Origin: JAKSPM01 sp964450645
Lineage (GTDB): Bacteria; Bacillota; Clostridia; Oscillospirales; Oscillospiraceae
NCBI GenBank assembly: GCA_964450645.1
Contig: CAYVEB010000003.1
Location: 1 to 64,000, forward strand
Direction: 5' to 3'
Length of the DNA: 64,000 nucleotides
How positions within the stretch are numbered: the stretch's first letter is position 1; each line of letters begins with the position of its first letter. A program made the position numbers and the translations under genes. The notes beneath the pieces are model-generated. The model had not been told where the DNA came from and searched no databases. It saw only the letters and a list, made by a program, of their open reading frames with translations. Positions 24,336 through 32,722 of this stretch are shown in pieces.

Positions 24336-25260
24336 AAGAGCCACTTTGGAAAATCGCCCGCGCGTGCAAACCGCGGGAGCAAAGCCACGCAAATCACCGC
24401 TGCAAAGCCGCTTCCGCCTCCGCACGCTCGCGGCTCGCAGGTAAGTATGTGTGAAAAATACTTTATACAATACGTTTTTTGTGCCACCTAAGGCACAAAC
24501 CGGGCAGCGCCGTTTCCGCGTCACTCGGTTTCATTCGTATTTTCGTATGATAAAGTGTCTGTAAAAAAACGGCCCTACGAAAAGCGGAGAGTCTCGAAAA
24601 CGAGGCTCTCCGTACTTTTGGAAAAAATTTTGAAAATAACTTTCAAATGTAAAAACGGCGTACCATCCACACCCCTGAATAAGTATGGTTTACCATGAAA
24701 GTATTGGACATATTCTTTGCCCCTTTTACGTCGCTTTTGTAAAACCGTTTTGCAATTTGGCAATAAAGATGATCATGGCGTAGGTGATGCTGATTTTGAC
24801 CCGGAGCATAGGAAAGAATTCAAATTCTCAGGTCGTGAAAAGAAAGTTTTAAAATACGCTTTGCAGCATCTCAGCCACGATCAAAACGTTTGACATTTCC
24901 ATTTATGCGGCTTTGTAGACGCGAAAATAACAGGGTAAGGGTTCTCAGAACGGGCTTCTATTCCATAACAAAAAGAGACAGGCGGGCAGGAAACAAGTTA
25001 CTTTCCACCCGTCTTTTTCCGCGCCCTGCCTGGCAGCTACCCTAATTCAGTCTGTCGGTTGATCCTGTTTTATGTGCAGCTGCCGAATTGACTAACCTTT
25101 TGCATAGCATTTTTCGCTTTCCGTTTACAATGTTTCCTTTTGGCGCACCGCCATTCCGGCAATATCCAAGGATAAAAACAGAACTTCGCCTTGAAAAAGT
25201 ACGCCATGACCGTCTTTTCCAACAACAAGCCCAGCAAAGCGAATTTACCTTGAAAATGCA
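24336..25260. other. Long interval without a supportable gene
   Basis: It holds a hairpin TTTGTGCC/GGCACAAA (24477-24500), a family-E end motif (TTTTCGTATGA near 24540), and a terminator-like hairpin CGGAGAG...CTCTCCG (24584-24612). A bidirectional hairpin with T runs on both sides lies at about 24970-25018 (GGCGGG ... CCCGTC). An open frame without a start codon covers about 24760-24890 and reads GVGDADFDPEHRKEFKFSG, ending HDQNV; it could be the tail of a dead gene. Short ORFs on both strands near 25080-25300 lack ribosome sites. Confidence 0.5.
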
Positions 25261-25725
25261 TTATTTGGATTTTACCCGCTTGTGGTTGCGGAACACGTAA
25301 AACCGCTGGCCAAAATAGTTGCTCACAGCGTACAACACCACACCAATCCCCATGATGCAGTTGGCCTCGAACCGCTCCGCGGGCATTTTCCTCAAAAATC
25401 CCACGGCCCTTGGAAACCAACTGGTGCGCATCAGCAGTCGGTAAATCGCCGGCGCCAGCAGGTAGTAGCTGCCCACATAGCACAGCACAATCTCCAGCAC
25501 AAAGCGGACGACCAGACCCACCGACTGCTTCTGCCCCGGAAAGACCAGCCACAGATTCCCAAAATACCAGATTACCGCGCCAAGCCCGTAGTTGACCAGG
25601 GGCGCTACGTCCTTGCTGCACAGGCCGGTATTATAAAGGATAAACATGATCGCCGTACACAGCGCAAAATTCGACACGCCCAACAGGCAGTAGCGGAGAA
25701 ATACCTTATCAAACAGCTTTTTCAT
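25261..25725 (-). CDS. GtrA-family membrane protein
   Basis: 154 residues from the ATG at 25725 (GGGAGAG upstream), overlapping the end of the thioesterase gene by 17 bases. GtrA-like proteins have four membrane helices and are thought to flip or aid transport of undecaprenyl-phosphate-linked sugars. The family start KKLFDKVFLRYCLLGVSNFA and the conserved NYFGQRFYVFRN near the C-terminus are both clear. The same domain occurs at the N-terminus of the large fusion at 52.1 kb. Close coupling with an acyl-ACP thioesterase hints at a cell-envelope role, but this is inference. Confidence 0.88.
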   Translation of the reverse strand: MKKLFDKVFLRYCLLGVSNFALCTAIMFILYNTGLCSKDVAPLVNYGLGAVIWYFGNLWLVFPGQKQSVGLVVRFVLEIVLCYVGSYYLLAPAIYRLLMRTSWFPRAVGFLRKMPAERFEANCIMGIGVVLYAVSNYFGQRFYVFRNHKRVKSK

Positions 25726-26419
25726 AGCTCTCCCTGGCGATATATACCCGCGCTTCAAAGCTGACCTCGCCATTGGGCAGCACGCCGCGCACATCCCACG
25801 CGCCTTCATGCCGCGCGGCCAGCAGCCGCAGCGTCTGGCCGTCCGCGCACTCGCGTTTGAAATCGATCTGCAACTGGCGTACGAAGCCCTCGCCGGTCAC
25901 CTGCCGGATGCAGCGCAGATAGTGGGCGTTGTTCATGTGGCCGTTGACGTCGATGTCCTCCGCCGCCACCGTGTAGCTTCCCGCCGGCGTCAGCGCCTCC
26001 AGCGCCAAATGCCCCAGGCGCATGGGAATAGGCGCCGGTTCGACGGGCATGGCGCCGATCTCCGCAAGCCCCCGCATGGGGACAATCCTGCGCCGGCTCA
26101 CATCTGCCAATACCCACAGCTGCAGCGCGCGGCCAATCTCCCTGTCGCCGGACAAAAAGGAAAAATAGCGGTTGCTGGCCGTGGCGGTATTGCCGCAGGG
26201 CCAAGTCTGAACCGTAATCCGGCCGTCAATGGGCGCGTCCAGCTGATACCATGCGCGCGCCACCATCCACACGCAGTTGTGATTGCGCAGCATAACCTCT
26301 CTGCCGATCCCAATTTCCTCCGCATGCTCGCTGGCGGCGTCTTGCAGGCACGCCATCAAAGTCTCCGGACTGTAAAACCCCGTCCGCGTCGCGGGGATGT
26401 CATATTCCTTTTGCAGCAT
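25709..26419 (-). CDS. Acyl-ACP thioesterase (FatA/FatB-like, double hot-dog)
   Basis: 236 residues from the ATG at 26419 (GAGGAGGCGGCATTT). Acyl-ACP thioesterases end fatty-acid chain growth by releasing the acyl group. Two hot-dog domains are visible: the first with MLQKEYDIPATRTGFYSPE ... NHNCVWMVARAWYQLD, the second around AAEDIDVNGHMNNAHYLRCI, which carries the Asn and His used in catalysis by plant and bacterial members. It is cytosolic. It overlaps the GtrA gene, so the two form an operon. Bacterial versions may supply free fatty acids or tune membrane lipids. Confidence 0.9.
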   Translation of the reverse strand: MLQKEYDIPATRTGFYSPETLMACLQDAASEHAEEIGIGREVMLRNHNCVWMVARAWYQLDAPIDGRITVQTWPCGNTATASNRYFSFLSGDREIGRALQLWVLADVSRRRIVPMRGLAEIGAMPVEPAPIPMRLGHLALEALTPAGSYTVAAEDIDVNGHMNNAHYLRCIRQVTGEGFVRQLQIDFKRECADGQTLRLLAARHEGAWDVRGVLPNGEVSFEARVYIARESYEKAV

Positions 26420-26450
26420 AAATGCCGCCTCCTCATAATCATGTTGAACA

Positions 26451-26492
26451 TTCTTCAATAAAAACATTTTATTTTTATTGGAAAATTTTATC
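26451..26492. repeat. AT-rich palindrome related to family E ends
   Basis: CAATAAAAA (26456-26464) and TTTTTATTG (26472-26480), followed by GAAAATTTTATCA. This copies the palindromic end of E4 (14605-14645) and lies just upstream of the thioesterase gene. Confidence 0.45.
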
Positions 26493-26730
26493 AAAAAAAC
26501 AGGGCAAATTATATTTTTGAGTATTCTACAGCAAAAGTCGCCAATTGTAAAGCAAAAATCGAGCTTTTTTAAAAAATATTCCCGATTTTCCCGCAAAAAA
26601 AGTAGCCCTGCCATCCTGGCAAAGCTACTTAAGACGTCCAAAGCGTTATTCCGGGCGCCGGCGCGGCGGACACGGCAGCATGCAAGCTGTCAGGCGAAAT
26701 TTGCCCGGTTCCCCGCGCAGAAAAGCCGCG

Positions 26731-27510
26731 TCATACAATGGCCACATTCATATTTTTCAGCTGCAGCTGCAGCTTATCCGCAATCAGGGCGATAAACTCC
26801 GAATTGGTAGGCTTGCCCTTGGTGTTGGACACCGTATAGCCAAAGAAGCGCTGCAGCGTCTCCAGGTCGCCCCGGTCCCAGGCTACCTCGATGGCGTGCC
26901 GGATCGCCCGCTCCACGCGCGAGGGCGTCGTGGCAAAGGTCTTTGCCACCTGCGGATAGAGAACCTTGGTAATGGCGTTGATCACATCCATGTCCTCCAC
27001 CGCGATCATAATCGCCTCGCGCAGGTATTGGTAGCCCTTGATGTGGGCGGGAACGCCAATTTCATGGATAATGGACGTGACCATCGACTCCATATTCACT
27101 TCGTTGGGGCGGCGGTAGCCGTCCTTCTTCCCCCGGCGGCTGTCGCGGATCTCGCGGATGCGCTCCACAACAGCCAGCGGGTCGCAGGGTTTGATCATCA
27201 AATACTGCGCGCCCAGCGACGAGGTCATGGACGCGACATAATCCGTCACATAATTGGACGTAACCACCGTTGCCGGACGTTTGTCCATGGTGGAGGCAAA
27301 TTTCAAAACGTCCATGCTGTCGAGCTTGCTCAGAGTCAAATCCAGCACCATAACATCCGGCTGCGTACGCTGAAGCAGCTCCTTGGCCTGTAAACCGTCC
27401 GTCGCGATCCCAGCCACGTTACATTCTTCTGTCTGTCTCAATGTCTCCTTTAATAACTCGCCAAAGTTCTCATTGCCATCGGCAATCAATACATTGATTC
27501 GACTTTCCAT
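26731..27510 (-). CDS. spo0A: Sporulation master regulator Spo0A
   Basis: 259 residues. Spo0A is the response regulator that starts sporulation after phosphorylation. The receiver domain (1-125) holds the phospho-accepting Asp57 (VMVLDLTLSKLDS), a Thr/Ser switch (VVTSNYV) and Lys (MIKPCDP). The usual pair of pocket acids is D-G here (IADGNE, Asp11-Gly12), not D-D. The DNA-binding domain has the hallmark PSRVERAIRHAIEVAWDRGD and the recognition helix region TTPSRVERAI. The ATG at 27510 follows GGAGAG. A 0A box and sigma-H-like promoter lie upstream. spoIVB, a frequent neighbour, is not adjacent. Confidence 0.97.
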   Translation of the reverse strand: MESRINVLIADGNENFGELLKETLRQTEECNVAGIATDGLQAKELLQRTQPDVMVLDLTLSKLDSMDVLKFASTMDKRPATVVTSNYVTDYVASMTSSLGAQYLMIKPCDPLAVVERIREIRDSRRGKKDGYRRPNEVNMESMVTSIIHEIGVPAHIKGYQYLREAIMIAVEDMDVINAITKVLYPQVAKTFATTPSRVERAIRHAIEVAWDRGDLETLQRFFGYTVSNTKGKPTNSEFIALIADKLQLQLKNMNVAIV

Positions 27511-27607
27511 GATTCTCCTCTCCTGTTTCCGACGGGGAAACTGATTCTTATTTCCTGTCGCAACCGCTTGCGTTGGTTGTTTGTGATGAATATAATTTAG
27601 CATAATC

Positions 27608-27669
27608 ATTCGCTTTTTGCAAGGCGTTCCTGGAAAAAACTTCAAATAATTTTCCAGTTTTTTTCGACA
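27608..27669 (-). promoter_or_regulatory. spo0A control region: 0A box and sigma-H-like promoter
   Basis: On the minus strand, TGTCGAA (27669-27663) is a perfect Spo0A-binding 0A box within AATGTCGAAAAAA. About 35 bases nearer the gene, CCAGGAACG and AGCGAAT (27632-27608, 10-base gap) resemble a sigma-H promoter (AGGA ... GAAT), with a slightly short spacer. The layout suggests autoregulation. Footprint is not proven. Confidence 0.6.
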
Positions 27670-27865
27670 TTTTGTGACATTTACTGGCTTTTTTGTAATT
27701 TTCCGTCATTTTTTGTCGTCACGAAAAATGTATAGTCTTTCCAAATCCTGTGTTTAAATGGTCATTTATTCACTAGATATAGGAAATTTAGTCGTCCCGT
27801 TTCCGGTGAGCCATAGATCTAGTGTCAGGCGAAATTTGCCGCCTTTTGGCGCTTTCGGCCGAAGG

Positions 27866-27984
27866 CGTCCGCGCGCGTCCGCCGCTGGGACTCGGCGGGC
27901 GGAGTCCTCGCGCGGCGGACAAAATTCGGCGCCCTTTGCGCGAAAATCTTCGTCTTGCAAAGCGCTCGGCAGGTATGTTATACT
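27866..27984 (+). promoter_or_regulatory. GC-rich hairpin and promoter upstream of lpd
   Basis: TTGCAA (27955-27960) and TATACT (27979-27984), 18 bases apart, precede lpd by about 35 bases. Just upstream lies a strong nested inverted repeat (GTCCGCCGC ... GCGGCGGAC with inner GACTC/GAGTC, about 27870-27920). Because it precedes the promoter it may be a terminator for upstream transcription or a protein site. Confidence 0.5.
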
Positions 27985-28018
27985 ATATAGAAAAGCTGCA
28001 CAGTGAGGAGATTGCGCA

Positions 28019-29425
28019 ATGAAGGACTACCAACTACTCGTCATTGGCGCGGGCCCAGGCGGCTACACCGCCGCGCTCCACGCCGCGTCGCTGGGACTGC
28101 GCACCGCCGTGGTGGAAAAGGCTCAGGCCGGCGGCACTTGCCTAAACCGCGGCTGCGTGCCCACAAAGGCGCTGCTGCACGCCTCCGGGCTGTACAATGA
28201 AATTCGGCACGGCGCAAGCGCGGGGATCATCGCGGACGCCGTGCGTCCGGATTTGGCGGCCATGTTCGCCCGCAAGCGGGAGATCACCCAGAAACTCTCG
28301 TCCGGAATCTTGTCTATGTTCCGCAGCGCCAAGGTCGATTGGATACCCGGCACGGCTGTCATCCAGGCGCCCGGTACGGTTCTCGTCCGCGGCGGGGACG
28401 GCGCAGACGGTGAGGAGAGTGCAGACGGTGAACAGACGCTGCACGCGCGGGACATTCTCATCGCCACCGGCTCGGTTCCCGCGCGGCCGCCCATCCCCGG
28501 CCTGGATTTGCCCGGAGTTCTGACGTCCGACGAACTGCTCGAAGGAGCAGATCATCTGTACCGCTCCATCGTGATTATCGGCGGCGGCGTAATCGGCGTG
28601 GAGCTGGCCACCTTTTATAACGACTTGGGCAGCCAGGTCACCATTGTGGAGGGGCTGGACCGATTGCTGCCGAACATGGACCGGGAACTGGGACAGAGCC
28701 TGGCGCAGCTGATGAAGCGGCGCGGCGTCGCTATCCACACGGGCGCGATGGTGGAGCGGGTGGAGCGACAAACAGACGGCCTTTGCGTCCATTTCGCGGC
28801 AAAAGGCGGCCCCGCCCGCGCCACGGGCGAAACGGTGCTTTGCGCCATCGGACGCCGGCCCTACTGGGAGGGTCTGTTCGCAGAAAACCTCCGCCCGCAG
28901 ACCGACGGCAGGAGTCTGCGCGTCGACGCGCGCTATCAGACGTCCATCCCCCACGTCTACGCGGTGGGCGACGTCTCGTCGCAGGTGCAGCTGGCCCATG
29001 TGGCGAGCGCGCAGGGCGTGCGGTGCGTGGATCTGCTGTGCGGGCGGGAGAACGCCGTGGCCATGGACGTCATCCCCAGCTGCGTCTACTGCCGCCCGGA
29101 GATCGCGTCCGTCGGCATGAGCGAGCAGGCGGCCAAAGACGCGGGAATCGCGGTTAGGGTTGGAAAATGCACGCTGTTCAGCAACGCCCGCAACCTCATC
29201 CTGGACGGCGACCGGAGCTTTCTGAAGCTGGTCGCCCGGGCGGACGACCACCGGCTGATCGGTGCCCATCTGATGTGCCAAAACAGCACGGACATGATCT
29301 CCCAGCTGTCGGTGGCGATCGCCAACGGGATGCGCGCGGAGCAGCTGTGCAAAGCCATGCGCCCGCATCCCACCTTTGAAGAAGCGCTGGGCGACGCGCT
29401 GGACGACCTGATGAAAAAATTATAA
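28019..29425 (+). CDS. lpd: Dihydrolipoyl dehydrogenase
   Basis: 468 residues. It re-oxidises dihydrolipoamide with FAD and NAD+. The FAD-binding GAGPGGYTAALHAASLG opens the protein. The redox disulfide is GGTCLNRGCVPTK (Cys about 41 and 46), the NAD site is IIGGGVIGVELATFYNDLGS, and the catalytic His-Glu pair is HPTFEEAL near the C-terminus. The small Gly/Asp-rich insert GGDGADGEESADGEQ is unusual and probably a surface loop. The ATG follows GTGAGGAGATTGCGCA. In several acetogens an lpd accompanies the Wood-Ljungdahl genes and a glycine-cleavage H protein; no gcv gene is in the window. Confidence 0.93.
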   Translation: MKDYQLLVIGAGPGGYTAALHAASLGLRTAVVEKAQAGGTCLNRGCVPTKALLHASGLYNEIRHGASAGIIADAVRPDLAAMFARKREITQKLSSGILSMFRSAKVDWIPGTAVIQAPGTVLVRGGDGADGEESADGEQTLHARDILIATGSVPARPPIPGLDLPGVLTSDELLEGADHLYRSIVIIGGGVIGVELATFYNDLGSQVTIVEGLDRLLPNMDRELGQSLAQLMKRRGVAIHTGAMVERVERQTDGLCVHFAAKGGPARATGETVLCAIGRRPYWEGLFAENLRPQTDGRSLRVDARYQTSIPHVYAVGDVSSQVQLAHVASAQGVRCVDLLCGRENAVAMDVIPSCVYCRPEIASVGMSEQAAKDAGIAVRVGKCTLFSNARNLILDGDRSFLKLVARADDHRLIGAHLMCQNSTDMISQLSVAIANGMRAEQLCKAMRPHPTFEEALGDALDDLMKKL

Positions 29426-29599
29426 TGCGGAAGGCCGGAATGACCCGTCTGCGTGCAAAAGCGGCGGGTATTCCGGCTTTTCGCGCGAAACTGCGCAAGC
29501 GGGGGGAAATTTTTGAAAAATATCGATTTTCAGTTGAATTCGATATAAAGATATGGTATTATCAGTATGTTATTATTGATAAGTGTGCATATCCGCGTC

Positions 29600-29762
29600 T
29601 TTCGCGGGTGCTGCATAGAAATGCGGCTGTTTGTGCCGTGCAAAAGCATGGGAAAATGTCCATGCGCCGACTTTGACGGCGCGGCCGCAAAACAAACGCG
29701 CGTGCGGGGCGTCCCACATGTGTGAAAGCCTTGTGGGCACGTTTTCCGCATGAGAATTGCAG
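29600..29762 (-). repeat. Repeat family E copy (E3), in the lpd-metF gap
   Basis: Contains TGCAAAAGCATGGGAAAATG and CCATGCGCCG ... GACGGCGC ... GCGCGTGCGGGGCGTCCCACA, closely following the copy at 57.9 kb in the same orientation and E1 in the inverse. The rest of the 394-base gap holds an AT-rich, promoter-like stretch near 29,540-29,580 and the metF ribosome site TAGGAGGAAACC. Confidence 0.55.
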
Positions 29763-29819
29763 AGAGCGGACGCGCGTGTAACGTTTGATTTTTATTTTTA
29801 AATAGGAGGAAACCAAATT

Positions 29820-30759
29820 ATGCGTGTGATCGACCTGATGGAGCAACGAAGCACCTTCTCCTTTGAGGTTTTTCCGCCGAAAACAGACGCCGGCATGGGA
29901 AAGCTCTGCGGGGAGGGAGGCGTGCTGGACAAGCTGTACACCATGAACCCCGACTACATCTCCTGCACCTATGGCGCCGGCGGCAGCAACGTGGGCAAGA
30001 ACCTGGAGGTGCTGCAAAAAATCAAGCACGACGGCAAGTGTATCCCCGTCACCCACTTCACCTGCATTGGCAACACCAAGGACGACATCCGTCAAAAGCT
30101 CCAGACCTATCTTAACAGCGGCATCGACCACATCCTGGCGCTGCGCGGCGACCTGCCCTTTGGCTGGGAGGGCACCAACGGCGATCTGCACTACGCCACA
30201 GAACTTGTCAAGTTCATCCGCCAGGAATTTGGCGACGCGTTCACCATCGCCGTTGCCGGTTCGCCTGAGGGCCACGTCCAGTGCCGCAGCCTGGAATCCG
30301 ACATTTCCTTCCTTAAGCAGAAGCAGGACAACGGCGCGGACTATGTGATCTCGCAGCTGTGCTGGGATATGGATCAGTTCCGCTATTGGCTCGACGCCGT
30401 TCGCGCAGCCGGGATCACCATGCCCATCGACGTCGGCATCATGCCCATCACCACCATCACCGGCACCTTGACCAACGCCCTGAGCCGCAACGCGTGCGTG
30501 ATGGACCGTAAGCTGTGCGAAATTATCTCCAAATACTGGATTTTCCCCAACCCCTACGCGCCGCAGGACGCCATGGAGGCGCAGAAAAAGGCGGANNNNN
30601 NNNNNGGCGGACTTCCGCAAGGCCGGCCTGGACTACACCATCGATCTGATCGACCAGTACCGCGCCTGCGACATCGCCGGGATCCATCTGTACGCCTTGA
30701 ACAAATACGAGGACGTAGCCTACATCGTTCAACAGTCCGGGATTGTTGATCTGATCTAA
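29820..30759 (+). CDS. metF: 5,10-Methylenetetrahydrofolate reductase MetF (interrupted by an assembly gap)
   Basis: MetF reduces methylene-THF to methyl-THF, the methyl donor for both methionine and the Wood-Ljungdahl pathway. The N-terminus STFSFEVFPPKTDAGMGKL and TYGAGGSNVGKNLEVLQKI are characteristic, as is LRGDLPFGWEGT. Ten N at 30596-30605 split the gene. The six bases GGCGGA are present on both sides of the N run; removing the N and one copy leaves 924 bases, an exact open frame of 307 codons. It ends DFRKAGLDYTIDLIDQYRAC ... IVDLI before the TAA at 30757. So the gene is very likely intact. MetV, its frequent acetogen partner, is not adjacent. Confidence 0.93.
30596..30605. other. Assembly gap (ten N)
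   Basis: A placeholder gap inside metF. Identical GGCGGA hexamers flank it (30590-30595 and 30606-30611), which suggests overlapping contig ends rather than missing bases. Confidence 0.9.
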
Positions 30760-30931
30760 GGGACTTCTGAACAAGCCACGGCGAACGCCTTGAAGCGCAT
30801 TTTGCTGCATTTTTCTGTCATACATTTCAAAAATCCGTGCGAATCCATAAAGGATTCGCTGCAGTTTTTGTCTTGTCTGATGAAAAAATCTGCCTGCGCA
30901 AGCTACACGCCGGATTTATTCAGAGCTTTCC
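30760..30931 (+). repeat. ~173-bp MITE-like element, copy A
   Basis: Begins GGGACTTCTGAACAAGCC right after the metF stop codon and ends TTTATTCAGAGCTTTCC. Copy B (51102-51275) is aligned with it over the whole length in the same orientation. The ends are imperfect inverted repeats (TTCTGAA / TTCAGA core). Inside is a perfect hairpin GCGAATCC...GGATTCGC. Flanks are CTAA and CAAA. It separates metF from cooC. Confidence 0.75.
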
Positions 30932-30958
30932 AAATCTGATTTTAAAGGAGCGACACGA

Positions 30959-31726
30959 ATGGCAGCACATACCATAGCCGTTGCGGGAAAAGGCGGCGTG
31001 GGAAAAACCACCACCTGCGGCATGATGATCGACTATCTGTGCAAGAAGCGCTTGACACCGCTGCTGGTGGTAGACGCCGACGCAAATTCCAATCTAAATG
31101 AGGTTTTGGGCGTGGAGGTGGAGACCACGCTGGGCGACATCCGCGAGGAGATGGCCCACGCGGATCAGTCCGGCGCGATTCCGCCCAACATGACCAAGGC
31201 CGACTGGGCGGAGATGAAATTTGCCGGTGCCCTGATCGAGGAGGACGACTTTGACATGCTGGTGATGGGCAGAACCCAGGGAAAGGGCTGCTATTGCTAT
31301 GTCAACAGCGTTTTGAAAGCGCAGCTGGATAAGTATGTGGGCAACTATCGCTACACCGTCATCGATAATGAGGCGGGCTTGGAGCACATCGCCCGCGGGA
31401 CGCTGCCCCACGTGGACACGCTACTGCTGATCTCCGACTGCTCCCGCCGGGGCATCCAGGCCGTGGGCCGGATCGCCGAGATGGTGGGCGAGCTGGAGTT
31501 GAAGCCGGGCAGGATGCTGCTGATTGTCAACCGGGCGCCGGGCGGCGTTCTGAACGACGGCGTCCGCGAGGAGATCGACCGTTTCGGCCTGGAGCTGGCC
31601 GGGGTGCTGCCCCAGGACGACACCGTCTTCCAGTACGACTGCGACGGCCGTCCCAGCTCCCAGGTGCCGGAGGACTCGCCGGTGAAAGTCGCGCTCCGTG
31701 GAATAATGCAAAAATTAAATATTTAA
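30959..31726 (+). CDS. cooC: CooC/AcsF-type nickel-insertion ATPase
   Basis: 255 residues. This family of MinD-like P-loop ATPases helps insert nickel into CO dehydrogenase or acetyl-CoA synthase. The deviant Walker A is VAGKGGVGKTTTCGMMIDYL at the N-terminus, with switch I LLVVDADANSNLNEVLG. The CxC motif that binds nickel at the dimer interface is GKGCYCYVN. A late NRAPGGVLNDGV gives the base-binding Asn. The ATG has AAAGGAGCGACACGA upstream and follows repeat copy A. Its place in front of acsD, acsCE and acsB suggests ACS (AcsF-like) as target. Confidence 0.92.
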   Translation: MAAHTIAVAGKGGVGKTTTCGMMIDYLCKKRLTPLLVVDADANSNLNEVLGVEVETTLGDIREEMAHADQSGAIPPNMTKADWAEMKFAGALIEEDDFDMLVMGRTQGKGCYCYVNSVLKAQLDKYVGNYRYTVIDNEAGLEHIARGTLPHVDTLLLISDCSRRGIQAVGRIAEMVGELELKPGRMLLIVNRAPGGVLNDGVREEIDRFGLELAGVLPQDDTVFQYDCDGRPSSQVPEDSPVKVALRGIMQKLNI

Positions 31727-31759
31727 CAATTTCATCATTTGCAAGGGGGGATTCATTTT

Positions 31760-32704
31760 ATGTCTTTCGTTCCGAAGACGCAGGCGTTTAACGCCAAGAT
31801 CAACTCCGTCACCCTGGGTACCGGGGCCAAGGCGGTCACGCTTGGCGGGCAGAACACGCTGCCGTTCTACGCCTTTGACGCGGAGATTACCAACGCGCCG
31901 AAGATCGGCGTAGAACTGACCGACGCGGGCATGGCCATGTGCAACATGCCCGGCCTGAAGGCTTTCTATGAAGGCTGCCAAACTGTGGCCGACATGGCAA
32001 AGCGCGTGGAAACCATGAAGGGCGCCTCTTTCGTGTGCCTGCACTTAGAGGGCGCCGATCCCAACGGCCAGAACAAGTCCGTGGCCGAGTGCGTGGAACT
32101 GGCCAAGACCGTCAGCGAAACGACCGAGCTGCCGCTGGTGATTATGGGCTGCAAGAACATCGAAAAGGACACCGAGCTGTTTACCAAGATTGCCGAGGCC
32201 CTGGCCGGGAAGAACATCCTGGTCCTGTCCGCGCGCGATGAGAACTACAAAACCGTCGGCGCGTCCGCTGGTCTGGCCTATGGCCAGAAGGTCGGCGCGG
32301 AATCCGCGGTGGACATCAACCTGGCCAAGCAGCTCAACACAGTGATGACCCAGCTGGGCGTCAACGCGCAGAACATCGTTATGAACGCCGGTTCCGCCGC
32401 CGCGGGCTACGGCTATGAGTACGTGGCCACGACGCTCGACCGCATCAAGGACGCCGCACTGAAGCAGGGCGACGCCATGCTCCAGATGCCCATCATGACG
32501 CCCATCTCGCCCGATACCTGGAGCGTGAAAGAAACCGTGATGTCGCAGACGGATATGCCCGAATGGGGCAACCAGGAGGAGCGCGGCGTCGAGATGGAGA
32601 TTGCCACCGCCGCGGCCGCTTTGACAGGCGGCTCAGACGCCGTTATCATGCGCCATCCGGCGGCCATCGCCGCCGTGTCTGCCATGATCGACGCGTTGGT
32701 TTAA
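31760..32704 (+). CDS. acsD: Corrinoid iron-sulfur protein small subunit AcsD (CODH/ACS delta)
   Basis: 314 residues from the ATG at 31760 (AAGGGGGGATTC upstream). AcsD pairs with AcsC to form the corrinoid iron-sulfur protein, which carries the methyl group from methyl-THF to acetyl-CoA synthase. It is a TIM-barrel protein. The start FVPKTQAFNAKINSVTLGTG and the later NIVMNAGSAAAGYGYEYVAT and MQMPIMTPISPDTWSVKE-type segment are those of the family. The next gene begins 19 bases after the stop with its own ribosome site. Its partner AcsC is the N-terminal part of that gene. Confidence 0.95.
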   Translation: MSFVPKTQAFNAKINSVTLGTGAKAVTLGGQNTLPFYAFDAEITNAPKIGVELTDAGMAMCNMPGLKAFYEGCQTVADMAKRVETMKGASFVCLHLEGADPNGQNKSVAECVELAKTVSETTELPLVIMGCKNIEKDTELFTKIAEALAGKNILVLSARDENYKTVGASAGLAYGQKVGAESAVDINLAKQLNTVMTQLGVNAQNIVMNAGSAAAGYGYEYVATTLDRIKDAALKQGDAMLQMPIMTPISPDTWSVKETVMSQTDMPEWGNQEERGVEMEIATAAAALTGGSDAVIMRHPAAIAAVSAMIDALV

Positions 32705-32722
32705 GGAAAGGAGGACATTCCC

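Noticed and set aside
24575..24763. 62-codon minus-strand ORF in the gene-poor interval
   Set aside because: It crosses a terminator-like hairpin, has no ribosome site and no recognisable family.
25070..25300. Short ORFs on both strands behind the GtrA gene
   Set aside because: No ribosome sites and no protein-like features; probably non-coding tail sequence.
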